Of a DNA stretch of 64,000 nt, positions 47,125-56,946 are shown piece after piece. This DNA is from Rhea pennata (Eukaryota; Chordata; Aves; Rheiformes; Rheidae). The notes beneath the pieces were generated by a model. That model worked only from the letters and a program-made list of their open reading frames with translations. It did not search any database and was not told the DNA's origin. The stretch lies in the NCBI RefSeq assembly GCF_028389875.1, contig NC_084670.1, positions 38,467,333 to 38,531,332 on the forward strand, given 5' to 3'. Made by a program: the position numbers and the translations under genes. Position 1 is the first letter of the stretch. Every line of letters starts with the position of its first letter.

Positions 47125-47491
47125 TGTCGGGGCCTTGGCTATCTTGCAGGATTAAAAAGAGCTGAAGTAAGCAACAAGCCATTCAAAGGTCACCACGGAG
47201 GAATTCCTTGAGGGCAAGAGGATTAAGAAGATAAGATAAGCAGACACCTGTGATCACTCACAGGATGTGCATCCAGAAAGGGAGTCAACACAGCAGCCAA
47301 TTAGAAACTGAGCAGATGCGCATGGACAATGCTAGACAACCAGTAGAAATGCTTTGCGAGGTGCGTGGATGCATGAGCTTGCTGGAAAAGATATATAAGC
47401 TAGATAGACAAAGGAATAAAGTAGGATTGAACTTGCATCACATTGATGTGTGTGTGTTCCTTCCCGGGCTTGCCAAGAATGGGCTGCGGCA
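47125..47491 (+). mobile_element. Solo LTR (family C) with 6-bp target duplication
   Basis: A 367-bp segment starts TGTCGGGGCC and ends CTGCGGCA. It is flanked on both sides by the identical hexamer CTGGAG (47119-47124 and 47492-47497), a retroviral target-site duplication. Internally it has a TATA-like GATATATAAGC near 47388 and a polyadenylation-like GGAATAAAGTAGG near 47413, correctly ordered for a plus-strand LTR. Length and a 6-bp duplication fit a class II (alpha/betaretrovirus-like) avian element. It sits inside a minisatellite unit. Confidence 0.75.
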
Positions 47492-47497
47492 CTGGAG

Positions 47498-47738
47498 GGA
47501 CAGCAGAGGTCTGAGTGTAGAAAATAAATGGCCAAAAGAGGTTGCTAAAGGGCAGCAGCAGGCTGCTGAAGGGACTGGAGCACCAACCAGGGGGCCCCAA
47601 GGCCAGAAAATGACCTCCAGCAAGATTCTGAGCAGAATAGAAGACTAGAAGACAGCTGTGGGGCACAAGGAAGGCTGCAAGGGTAGTGCAGAGTGCACGA
47701 GAGGGGTGCTAAGGGGTCTAGAGGGACAACAGAGGTCT
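47498..47738. repeat. Minisatellite remnant between two LTR insertions
   Basis: Purine-rich repeat vocabulary (GAGGGACAGCAGAGGTCTGA, GGGCAGCAGCAGGCTGCTGA, CTAGAGGGACAACAGAGGTC) continues directly up to the first base of the provirus. Confidence 0.6.
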
Positions 47739-48287
47739 TGTTGGATCAATGCTGTGAGAAAAACCTTGCAAATAGTTAACAAGACTCAAGGACGAGGGAG
47801 AGAGAAAAACAGTACTGCAAAGGATAACCAGCTCCGGCTAAGTAACCTTGATGAAACCACTGAGCTTTGAAGATTGCGAGGTGTAGGTAAGACAAAAACA
47901 GCAGAATAACCCAGAAGTGACCTTAGGTTCATTAAGGCTTATTAACATATTAAATTTCACACCCCTAAATGAATAATGAGATGGAAATGACATGATAATG
48001 ATGTTATTGCCTCTTCTTCGCTTCCTATGCTAATTAACAAGAATGTGAAAGCGCAAGCGCAGAGCGATTACCTGATGTAATGAAACTGTAACCAATAGAA
48101 AGATTTGTATAAAGTACTCCCTGAAAAGTGTGTATAAATCAAGGATGAGAGGGGGAGAAGGTGTGCTAGCTTTGTGGATTTACCACCTAGCACCCATCTC
48201 TGCGCAGAAATGAAATAAATATCTTGACTCTATGTGTCTATTGGTTGCTTGCACACTGGGTAACAGAACCCACATTTTGGGACAACA
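47739..48287 (+). repeat. 5' LTR of the class I provirus
   Basis: Starts TGTTGGATC and ends GGGACAACA, 549 bp. TATAAA lies at 48133-48138 and AATAAA at 48214-48219. It aligns with 54223-54776. Differences cluster at the very start and near the polyadenylation signal, where the 3' LTR has four extra bases. Confidence 0.93.
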
Positions 48288-48290
48288 GTT

Positions 48291-48308
48291 TGGCGACCCA
48301 GATGGGAT
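48291..48308 (+). promoter_or_regulatory. tRNA primer-binding site
   Basis: TGGCGACCCAGATGGGAT starts three bases after the 5' LTR. The TGGCGAC start and GGGAT end resemble the complement of a serine tRNA 3' end with about four mismatches. The tRNA identity is an inference from memory. Confidence 0.7.
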
Positions 48309-48754
48309 TTGCCAGAAGGCCTTGCGCGGATCATCTTGCCGTTCCCGACAGCGGACTGGATCGGATCGAGCTCCGGCGCGCACCGACCTGTTGATCGGGG
48401 AGTCATCCGACCTCCCTCCGAAGTTGGGACGACAAGAGACTCAAAGGTGCAACGCCAACCAGAGATATTTGTGCCAGGGTGAAAGGGGGGTGAATCTTTG
48501 GATTGGTGAGTATAAAATGTACTTATTTCCGTGGAAGATTATGTTGGATTATGTCGCATGTAGACGCGCGGCAAAGGTTGCCTTAATTTGACCAGAGGGG
48601 TCAGAGCCGAGTGTGCATAAAGGAATAAAGTTGCACGTAGACGCTTGGCAAGGGTTGCCTTAAATTGAACAGAGGGGTCAGAACCGAGTGTACACAAAGG
48701 TATGGGAAAAAAGGTATTTTTAGGTAATAAGGTTGGTAGTTCTAGGTAATTGAC
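48309..48754 (+). promoter_or_regulatory. Retroviral 5' leader with splice donor and a 77-bp duplication
   Basis: The leader contains a good splice donor, GTGAGT at 48506-48511, presumably for the env message. It also has two tandem copies of a segment starting GCATGTAGACGC at 48556 and GCACGTAGACGC at 48633, period 77 bp. This is where gammaretroviruses carry packaging signals, so the duplication may have affected packaging. Confidence 0.6.
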
Positions 48755-50243
48755 ATGGGATCAAGCCAATCCAGGATTCCTCCCTGTAGCCCTTTGGGTT
48801 GTATTTTGAAACACTGGAATATTTTTGGAGGAGATCGGATGACAAAAAAAAAGAATGAAAAGATGTTGTAATCAATGGTGGCCAGTGTATAAGTTGAAAT
48901 GTGATGAGCAATGGCCAAAAAATGGGACCTTGAACTATAACATTATGTTACAGTTACTGCTGTTTTGTTGCCAGAAGGGGAAGTGGGATGAAATACCCTA
49001 TGTGTAGGCTTTTGTGTCACTATATAAGGAACCAGAAATTCAAAGGAAATGTGGATTTATAAGTAAAGAGGAATCTGTAATGGTTGCAGTAGGAAAGAAG
49101 GAAAAGAGCGGGTATTGTGCTAACAGAAAAATTCTGAATGGAGAGGAGCAGGAGGATGTACAATCACTGACAGTGCCCCCCTCTTGTGGAAACGATTCCA
49201 CCTCAGTTGAAACATCGCCCCCCCCACTAGAAAGATAAGAGTCCAGCCCTGTTTCTGGCCGAATTAGGAGACGGAAACAACCTGTTATACAGGCTCCTTT
49301 GAGACAAACAGTGGGACCAGAAGGGCTGCCAGTATTTGTACATGTTCCTTTTACAACCTCAGATTTACTAAACTGGAAGCAGTCTATTGGATCATATAGG
49401 GAAAATCCTGAGAAGCTGCATCAACTTTTGGAGACTATTATGATAACTCATAATCCTAACTGGGGAGATGTGCAGGCACTGTTGAATACTTTCCTGACAG
49501 GAGAAGAAAAGAGGCTGGTAATTGATAAGGCAAAAGAGGAGGGTGAGAGAAGGGACAGAAAGGGGGATCCTGAGGTCTATTTACCCACCAGAAAGGATCC
49601 AGAGTGGGATCCAAATAGGACCGGGGGTAGGGAGTTATTGAGGCAGTATCAACAGCTGATTTTATATGGAGTTTGGTATGGGGTTCCGAAACCAAAGAAT
49701 ATATCAAAATTGTATGAAGTAAAGCAGGGGCCTGAAGAAAATCCCTCGGCCTTTTATGAAAGATTATGCGAAACAGCCAGAAAATGGACAGACCTGGATC
49801 CAAATGAGGAAACGAATCAAAGACTGTTTAATACACTATTCATTGGCCAGTCAGTTCAGGATATTAGAAAGAAGCTACAGAAGGTAGATGGAACTGGGGG
49901 AATGTCTATTTCACAGCTGATAGAAATAGTGTATAAGGTATATAAAAACCGAGATGAAAAGAGAACAAGAGAAACACAAAATCGAATGAAACTACAGGCT
50001 GCTATCCTGGCAGCTGTCCAGAGGAATGAATTCCAAGGCAGGGGCAGGGGAAGCAGAAGAGGTGAAAGGGGAGGGAGCCCAGGAGGAGGCCTCCCTAGAC
50101 CCGCTTTGGGTCCAAATCAATGTGCAATTTGTAGACAGGAAGGGCACTGGAAAGATGAATGTCCAAATCGAAGAAGCATAACAAAGCTACAGAGCCCAGC
50201 AAACACCGACCTAATTATGTTAGAGGAGTCAGATATGGAATGA
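48755..50243 (+). pseudogene. gag: gag (matrix to nucleocapsid), disrupted
   Basis: The likely start at 48755 encodes Met-Gly-Ser-Ser, fitting an N-myristoylated matrix protein. The frame shifts at an A9 run at 48844-48852. Two in-frame stops follow, at 49005-49007 and 49236-49238. From 49239 the frame is open to the TGA at 50241-50243. In the 314-codon part counted from 49299, capsid sequence runs through about residue 215, with the class I helix-rich stretch ENPSAFYERL at about 147-156 and FIGQSVQDIRKKLQ at 181-194. A glycine/arginine-rich linker lies at 247-264, and one zinc knuckle uses C275, C278, H283 and C288. Gag would assemble virions and package RNA, but this copy cannot make the full precursor. 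The stop precedes pol in the same frame. Confidence 0.9.
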
Positions 50244-51839
50244 AGGGGACCGGGGGAGAAAATTAGAATTTCCTCAGCTGATGCCCTGGTTCCAGTAAAG
50301 CTGGGGAATGAAACTATAGATTTTTTATTAGATAGTGGAGCCACTCATTCAGTGACAACTAGTTGTAAAGGACCCTTAAGTAAGACTACTACCACTATTG
50401 TTGGGGCTACGGGAAGGAAAGCTTTGAGGCCATTTTTGCAACCAATGGAGTGTACGACTGGAGGTACTAAATTAACTCATGAATTTCTCTATATGCCAGA
50501 GTGTCCCCTCCCTTTATTAGGACGGGATTTACTATGCAAACTGAATGCGCAAGTGACCTTTTGTGAGAGTTCCGTGCAGCTCCACATCCCTCCAGAATCG
50601 GCATGGAGAGCACAAATCTGCCTTTTGATGGGATCAGCTCCAGATGATAACAGTGCAAGTATCCCTTCAAGTGTATTGGATGCGGTGATTCCCTCGGTTT
50701 GGGCCTCAACAAAGCCAGGTAAAGCAAAAAACGCGACTCCGGTCAAAATAGAGCTACAACCAGGAGCGAAGCCAGTTAGGGTGCATCAGTACCCTATCAA
50801 GCTAGAAGCACGTAGAGGATTGGAACCCCTAATTAATGCTTTCTTGCAATATGGCTTGCTTAGAGAGTGTCAGTCTGAATTCAATACACCAATCCTGCCG
50901 GTAAGGAAACCACGCTCCCAAGAATATCGACTGGTCCAGGGCCTAAGGGCAGTGAACCAAATAACAAAAGATATCCATCCAACCGTGCCAAACCCATATA
51001 CTCTTTTAGCCTCGGTGCCTGAGACTAACAATTGTTTTACAGTGCTAGATTTAAAAGACGCTTTTTTCTGTGTTCCTATAGAAGAACAAAGCCAGACAAT
51101 TTTTGCCTTTGAATGGGAAAGTCCCACTACGAGGAGGAAGGAGCAGTTATGCTGGACAGTTCTTCCTCAAGGATTCAAGAACAGTCCTACCCTGTTTGGT
51201 GAGATCTTGGCCAAAGAACTAGCCCAATGGCAGGAAGGTAACAAAAATGTCACTCTTTTACAGTATGTGGATGACATTTTGATTGGAGCAGATTCAGAGC
51301 AAATATGTTTAGAGACAACAGTGAATCTGTTAAATTTTTTGGGACTTGCCAGGTATCGTGTTTCAAAGAAAAAGGCTCAGATTGTGAAGAAGGAAGTCCA
51401 ATATCTTGGTTTTAAAATATCAAAAAGACAACGTGCATTAGGAGCGGAAAGAAAAGAGGCTATATGCCAAATTGCAGTACCCCGCACAAAAAGACAGCTG
51501 AAGGGATTCTTGGGAATGGCAGGATTTTGCCGTATATGGATCCCTAATTTTGGGCTGATAACTAAACCTTTATATGCAGCCCTAAAGGGTCCGGGAGAAT
51601 GGTTAGAGTGGACCCCAGAATGCTGTGCTAGTTTCGATGAAATAAAAAAGAAATTGATGGAAGCTCCAGCATTGGGACTCCCAGATATGGCTAAACCCTT
51701 TCAATTGTATGTGCATGAGCGACAGCAGGTGGCCTCAGGAGTAATGACCCAAATGCTTGGGAACTGGAAAAGACCGGTGGCATATTTTTCTAAACAATTA
51801 GACGAAGTAAAGGATGGCCGGCCTGCCTCCGGGCTATAG
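50244..51839 (+). pseudogene. pol: pol part 1: protease and reverse transcriptase, ends at a frameshift
   Basis: The frame is continuous with gag after the TGA, without needing an ATG, as in gammaretroviruses that read through the gag stop. Protease is recognised by LLDSGATHS, with the catalytic Asp-Ser-Gly at 50331-50339, and by the later LLGRDLL motif near 50516. Reverse transcriptase follows with LPQGFKNSPTLFGE near 51162 and the catalytic YVDD at 51264-51275, then connection-domain sequence (FLGMAGFCRIWIPNF). A stop at 51837-51839 follows a frame change near 51825, so translation would end at the junction with RNase H. Catalytic residues are intact, so the enzyme part may have decayed only through indels. 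Confidence 0.93.
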
Positions 51840-53745
51840 CAGCCACTGTCTTATTAATACATGAGGCCTGCAAATTGACTCTGGGACAGTCCTTAATAGT
51901 TTTTGTACCACATGCAGTATCAGCAATTTTAAATCAAAAGGGGCATCATTGGATCTTCCCAAGTAGACTGGTAAAATATCATGCTGTGTTATTGGAACAA
52001 GGAGATATTACCTTAAAGGTGGTTTCGACCTTAAACCCTGCTACTCTGCTACCTGGTGAAGAGCAAAAAGAGTTACAACATGACTGTTTGGCCACTATAG
52101 AGCAAGTATATTCTAGCCGGCCTGATTTAAAGGATGAACCTTTGCAGAATCCAGATGTGGAACTATATACAGATGGTAGCAGCTTTGTACAGAATGGAGA
52201 GAGAAAGGCTGGATATGCAGTAGTGACTCAATGGAAAGAAGTAGAAACTAAACCATTACCACAAAACACCTCAGCACAAAAGGCTGAAATCATTGCCCTT
52301 ATATGAGCCCTTGAAATTGGAAAGGGCCAAAGAGTAAATACATATACTGACTCAAAGTATGCTTTTGGGGTAGTTCACGCTCATGGAGCGATTTGGAAAG
52401 AACGAGGGCTCTTAAATTCTCAAGGAAGTAATATAAAGTATGGACAAGAGATATTAAGATTGTTACAAACAATAATGGAACCCAAAGAAGTAGCTATAAT
52501 GCATTGCAAAGCCCACCAGACGAGAAATAGTGAAGTGGCACAAGGAAACAGGAGAGCAGATATGGCAGCCAAAAAGGCAGCACTAGCAGGACAGGTGATT
52601 GGGGCTTTATTACCCAGTAGAAAAATACAAATGAGACCTCCTGAATATTCAGACAAAGAAAATCAACTGGCAGAAAGGCTAAAATGTACAAAAAATGTTG
52701 AAGGGTGGTGGGTCACCCCAAATGGACAAGTTTTAATTACAGCCAAAATGATGGAAGTGCTCCTCAAAAGACTGCATGAAGAAACTCACATGGGAGCAGA
52801 TGCTATGATAAGCAGCATAAAAAGATATGCTGTGGGATCAAAGATGCTATCAAATGCTGAACTTATTGTAAGGAGATGCCCCACCTGTTGTGCAAATAAC
52901 CCCAAATTTCAGAAAAAAACACCTATGGGAGAACTAAGAAGAGGATTAACCCCAGGGGAACACTGGCAGATAGATTTCTCTGAATTGCCTAAATGTGGTC
53001 GTTTTAAGTATTTACTTGTTTTGGTAAATACATTTTCTGGTTGGCCAGAAGCCTTCCCATGCTCCACCAATCGTGCAAAAGAAGTAATTAAAATTTTACT
53101 AAAAGAGAAAATTCCTCGATTTGGGATTCCGGAAGGTATATCCTCAGATAATGGACCTCATTTTATTTCAGAGGTGGTTCAAGGAACATCCAAATTTTTA
53201 CAGATGAAATGAGAATTACACACTCCATGGAGACCCCAGTCTAGCGGTAAGGTAGAAAGAATGAACCAAACACTCAAAAGACATATTTCAAAACTGTGTC
53301 AGGAAACCAATCTTAAATGGGTAGATGTATTACCAATGGCCTTGATGAGAATAAGAATAACCCCAAGAATAAAAGAGGGAGTAAGCCCTTTTGAAATACT
53401 TTATGGGAAACCTTACCCAATTAATGAAATAGGGGGACGAAGTGATCAAATGCATGTAAGAGGGGAAGAAATGTTGAGAGAGTATTTATTGTCTTTGTCT
53501 CAGGTACTAACATCTTTACATAGGTACCTTAATCAACATACCCCCTTCCATTGGATTGCACTGTGCATGACTTCAAGCCTGGGGATCTAGTTTATATTTG
53601 GTCATGGAAAGAAGAACCACTAAGAGAAAAGTGGAAAGGACGTTACCTGGTGCTTCTGACAACTCATACTGCAGTAAAGGTGGAGGGAATAAGTTCCTGG
53701 ACCCACTATTCCCAAATAAAGAAGGCACCTTTGAATGACTCGTGA
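51840..53745 (+). pseudogene. pol: pol part 2: RNase H and integrase, several breaks
   Basis: RNase H is recognised by ELYTDGSSFV near 52160 and YTDSKYAF near 52339, each supplying an acidic catalytic residue. An in-frame TGA interrupts it at 52304-52306. Integrase follows with the zinc-binding HHCC region (HEETH near 52776, CPTCC near 52878) and the DDE core: WQIDF near 52965, SSDNGPHF near 53142 and a glutamate in SGKVERMNQ near 53253. A second TGA lies at 53210-53212, between the second Asp and the Glu. A frame change near 53550 precedes the C-terminal domain ([20 protein letters not shown]), which ends at 53743-53745. The order and motifs are those of class I retroviruses; the product is dead. 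Confidence 0.92.
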
Positions 53746-54210
53746 ACTGCCACACCCACAAGATCTCTCTCAAGATAAGAATACAGAAGTTACAAAAGTG
53801 ATGAATTGCACTCGGAAAATGGAACTCTTTTATATGTAAATAGAGTGCTCCTAGTGTTATTAGGTGTATTAGGTGCATTCCAATAGTATTGTTATAGATA
53901 GAGCTGATTTATAAGAATATTGATTTTGATTTCTGATTTGTTCAATTTAATTTGTTTGCTATAGAGTTAAGATGGAAAATGAGGACACTGTTAATTTTCT
54001 TATGCATGCTCATTGGTACAACTAACCTGATTTTGTAGTTTATACGGGCCTTCAGAAAAAGTGACTCAGATTACTGCTTGCTTCTCTATTCCCCAAATCT
54101 CCCGGATTACCCATGCCATGGGAAATACGTAGAATTAACTTAACACCCATGTAAAAATAATTTAAGTTATTTAAATGAGACTTGCTAGATAAGTGATATT
54201 AACAAGTCTC
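53746..54210 (+). pseudogene. env: env region, almost wholly deleted
   Basis: Only about 465 bp separate pol from the polypurine tract, where a full env would need well over 1.5 kb. A pyrimidine-rich acceptor ends in AG at 53963-53964, and 14 bases later an ATG at 53979 opens 19 hydrophobic codons before a stop at 54036-54038. This looks like an Env signal peptide that lost the rest of the protein. The remaining 170 bp has no recognisable surface or transmembrane subunit motif. The splice acceptor pairs naturally with the donor at 48506. Confidence 0.55.
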
Positions 54211-54222
54211 AAAGGGCAGAAT
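54211..54222 (+). promoter_or_regulatory. Polypurine tract
   Basis: AAAGGGCAGAAT lies directly before the 3' LTR. It is mostly purine, as needed for plus-strand priming, though interrupted by a C. Confidence 0.6.
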
Positions 54223-54776
54223 TGTTAGAAAAGTTCTGTGAGAAAAAAAACTTGCAAATAGTTAACAAGACTCAAGGACAAGGGTAGAGAAAAACAGTAC
54301 TGCAAAGGATAACCAGCTCCAGCTAAATAACCTTGATGAAACCACAGAGCTTTGAAGATTGCAAGGGGTAGGTAAGACAAAAACAGCAGAATAACCCAGA
54401 AGTGACCTTAGGTTCATTAAGGCTTATTAACATATTAAATTTCACACCCCTAAATGAATAATGAGATGGAAATGACATGATAATGATGTTACCGCGTCTT
54501 CTTCGCTTCCTATGCTAATTAACAAGAATGTGAAAGCGCAAGCGCAGAGCGATTACCTGATGTAATGAAACTGTAACCAGCAGAAAGATTTGTATGAAGT
54601 ACTCCCTGAAAAGTGTGTATAAAACAAGGATGAGAGGGGGAGAAGGTGTGCTAGCTTTGTGGATTTACCACCTAGCACCCATCTCTGTGCAGAAATAAAA
54701 TAAACAAATATCTCGACCCTGTGTGTCTACTGATTGCTTGCACACCGGGTAACAGAATCCACATTTTGGCACAACA
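54223..54776 (+). repeat. 3' LTR of the class I provirus
   Basis: Starts TGTTAGAAAAG and ends GGCACAACA, 554 bp, aligned with 47739-48287. A duplicated polyadenylation region (AAATAAAATAAACAAATA) lies near 54697. Confidence 0.93.
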
Positions 54777-55036
54777 CCGCTGTGTTAAGCAGAATACAAA
54801 TAAGTAACTAACAAGGTCCTGGAAATCTGTGAGAAAGAACGGCAGTTGGTTACATAGAGATTCGGTGGCTTCCAGCCACAGAATAACCATGAGAAATAGT
54901 CAGTAAGAAGGTCTGAAGTTGAAGAATAATGAAATAGCGAACCCCAGATTCAATGTGGCCCCCAAAATAAGTCTGCACACGTGCGCAGTTTCATAGCCCG
55001 GTTATGCAACCAGGGCGGAGTTGGGCTAAACTCTCT
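54777..55036 (+). mobile_element. LTR family B fragment (plus strand)
   Basis: The reverse-complement relation to 36256-36941 and 45738-46455 is clear: CCGCTGTGTTAAGCAGAATA, TGGCTTCCAGCCACAGAATA, TGGCCCCCAAAATAAGTCTG and CATAGCCCGGTTATGCAACC match the U3 part of those copies. It lacks the first part of the LTR on the left, where the provirus begins, and is cut on the right at about 55036, before its TATA region, by a direct-repeat copy. Confidence 0.85.
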
Positions 55037-55215
55037 GTGGTGCAGAGCAACCCTGCAAGGGGGACAACCGGCCCTGCAGGCAGCAGGGTACCTGCGCTTC
55101 CTGACAGCACAGCTGCACGACAAAGCTCTCAGGCCACAGCCACGACTCACATGACACACACAGCAGAGCCAGCAGAGGCTACAAGCATTGCACTTTTATT
55201 ACATGCAGAGAGAGC
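55035..55215. repeat. Direct repeat R1 (partner 56947-57136)
   Basis: This is nearly identical to 56947-57136. The main difference is a 9-bp CCCTGCAAG duplication in the partner and a G/A change near the start. On the minus strand it carries an AATAAA at 55200-55195, so it could be the 3' end of a transcript or an LTR R/U5 region. The high identity implies a recent duplication or gene conversion compared with the diverged repeats around it. Confidence 0.9.
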
Positions 55216-55389
55216 ACCCCCCCTCTTGGAGCACTATGGCTTTAGCTGAAATCGCCTTCCCCCCTCTCCTGGCAGAGGCAAGAGAAGCTGCCCTGGCAAC
55301 TTGTGGGGCTGCGCAGAGGCTGTGTGGGGAGCGCAGATAAACCGCGTGGCAGCGATGCCCACACCGGGAGGCAGCAGGTCCCAGCCCCG

Positions 55390-55524
55390 CACTCGCCCAA
55401 CCAAGTCAAGCAGGACGAGGAGCTGCAGCACATGGTGCATGGTGCCGAGGCGCCCATTCCTCACCACCATCACCTGTGGGGTGGAGTAGCTGTATAGCGC
55501 CCACAGGCAATGCCAGGCACCCAT
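55390..55524 (-). pseudogene. P2X receptor exon-1-like fragment
   Basis: On the minus strand an ATG at 55524 opens a frame reading YSTPQVMVVRN then GRLG and a hydrophobic LQLLVLLDLVG. P2X receptors, ATP-gated cation channels of the plasma membrane, have exactly this layout in their first exon: a short cytoplasmic N-terminus with the YxTP.....RN..xG signature, including the protein kinase C-type threonine, directly before TM1. The V-V-R-N...R-L-G spacing looks most like the P2X2 branch. I see no canonical splice donor at the expected end and no further P2X exons downstream before the direct repeat at 55215, so this is probably a stray exon or pseudogene. The frame stays open to 55234, but the extra residues look unrelated. 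Confidence 0.45.
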
Positions 55525-55529
55525 TGCTG

Positions 55530-56946
55530 CCGGGATCGGCATGGCACGGCATGGCTTGGGGAACCACTGGAGCAGGAAGCACTGACCCCACCTGCCCACC
55601 CCCAATGACACCCCACAGCCGCCGCACAGCCCTGACCTGGCACAGACACAACCCCTGCTGTGCCGTGGGGACCAAGGCGAGGGACTGGCACGGACTCGAG
55701 TGGAGGAGCCTGGAGATGGCACTCGCAGCACAGCACCACGGGTGGGGCAGCAGGGAGAGGAAAGAGGCTGCAGGCAAGGGATGGGGGCTGCAGGCAGGGC
55801 ATGGAAGTTGCAGGCAGGGGATGGGGGCTGCAGATGAGGGACAGGAGTTGGAGGCGAGGGAAGGGACTGGCAGGCAAGGCACAGGGCTGCCAGCAGGGCA
55901 CAGACAGAGGAAGCGTTGGGGAGCAGAGGTAGGACGGCTGGTTGTCAGGTTGGAGGGGTGGAGAAAGGGGCGATGCAGGCTACAGGGCCAAGAAAGTAGT
56001 GGGTGAGCTGTGTGTCGAGCTCCTGTTCAGCAAATGTTGCAGGGGAACTGGAGTGACGCAATGAAACTGGCAGAAGACTGGGTAAAAGGCAGTTCTTCCT
56101 TGTCTGGTGGCCCTGAACTGGAGAGAGTTGCTCCACAGGAGGTGGTGGAGGTACCAGCAGGGTTCAGACAGAGTAGACACACGCATGGCAGAGAGATGCC
56201 ATCAGGAACTCGTCAGAGCCATACCCTAGCAGGCCGACTGCAAGATGTGGGGTGCCAGCCTGGGACTGGGTGCAGGTGTGCAGGTTTGAGGGCTCTCCGC
56301 AGAGAGCAGCTTCTCCTCCTACCCTTGCCACTGATGAAGCCTTTGGGCTGGACAGCAGTCTGAGCATGCCAAAGTGTGATGCTGCTGGAGGGGGGATTGT
56401 GGGGAAGGTGGTGGTGACAGAGGTGTTGTCCTGCCTGCAGCCTCTGCTTAGCCCACTGTCACCTCCCCTGGCAGCCTTGGCTTGGCTTGGCTTCCAAGAG
56501 TGGGACAGAGCGTGCTGCTGGAGCCAGTGGATGTGCGGCAGTATGGCAGGCACTGGGGCTGCAAGGTGGGAAACCCCCTGCGGAGGGCCTGGGCTCTGGG
56601 AAGAGCCTCGTGTCACAAGCGTGCCTGTGGGGAAAGAGCCTTGGGAGCACACTCTGCCAGGCAAGGTAGGGGGTGCTGGCGTTGCCTGCAGGGCTCTGGG
56701 TGGAGTGTGTTGCTCACAGTCATTGCAGGCAATTGTGTGCCTGAACGTGCTGTGGGGCCAGTCCTGGCCTTGCTGTGCTGGCGATGAGTGGCAGGGATGG
56801 CGAGACACAGCCCTGGGCCACAGCGAGAGGAACAGACGTGGTCTACTGGAGAGAAACACCTGTGGATCCCAAGGCACCCATTTCTCAACTCCAGTGGCTT
56901 GACTCGATGCTCACGAGACAGCAACTGAGCATGCTTTGCGGTAGCA
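55530..56946. other. Unrecognised sequence between the direct repeats
   Basis: GC-rich sequence with a short purine-rich minisatellite at about 55755-55905 (GGCAGGGGATGGGGGCTGCA-like units, about 22 bp). Frames reach 237 codons on the minus strand and 216 on the plus strand, with no domain recognised. Two acceptor-like sites occur on the minus strand upstream of the P2X-like exon, but no chain of exons can be proposed. Confidence 0.4.

Larger units (their letters stand above)
47739..54776 (+). mobile_element. Endogenous retrovirus, class I (gammaretrovirus-like), env-deleted
   Basis: A two-LTR provirus of about 7.0 kb has the order LTR, primer site, leader, gag, protease, reverse transcriptase, RNase H, integrase, env stub, polypurine tract, LTR. 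Gag and pol lie in one frame separated by a TGA, a single CX2CX4HX4C knuckle ends gag, and integrase has a C-terminal domain of the gamma/epsilon type, which together place it in class I. The two LTRs differ by roughly 5% by eye, indicating an old insertion. Coding regions carry several stops and frameshifts, so it cannot make the full set of proteins. The flanks do not show a matching target duplication: minisatellite on the left, LTR family B on the right. Confidence 0.95.

Noticed and set aside
47739-54776. Intact, replication-competent provirus
   Set aside because: There are gag and pol stops and frameshifts, env is missing, and the LTRs differ by about 5%.
56164-56902. 237-codon minus and 216-codon plus ORFs between the direct repeats
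   Set aside because: They overlap on opposite strands, with no homology recognised and no start-context or exon support.
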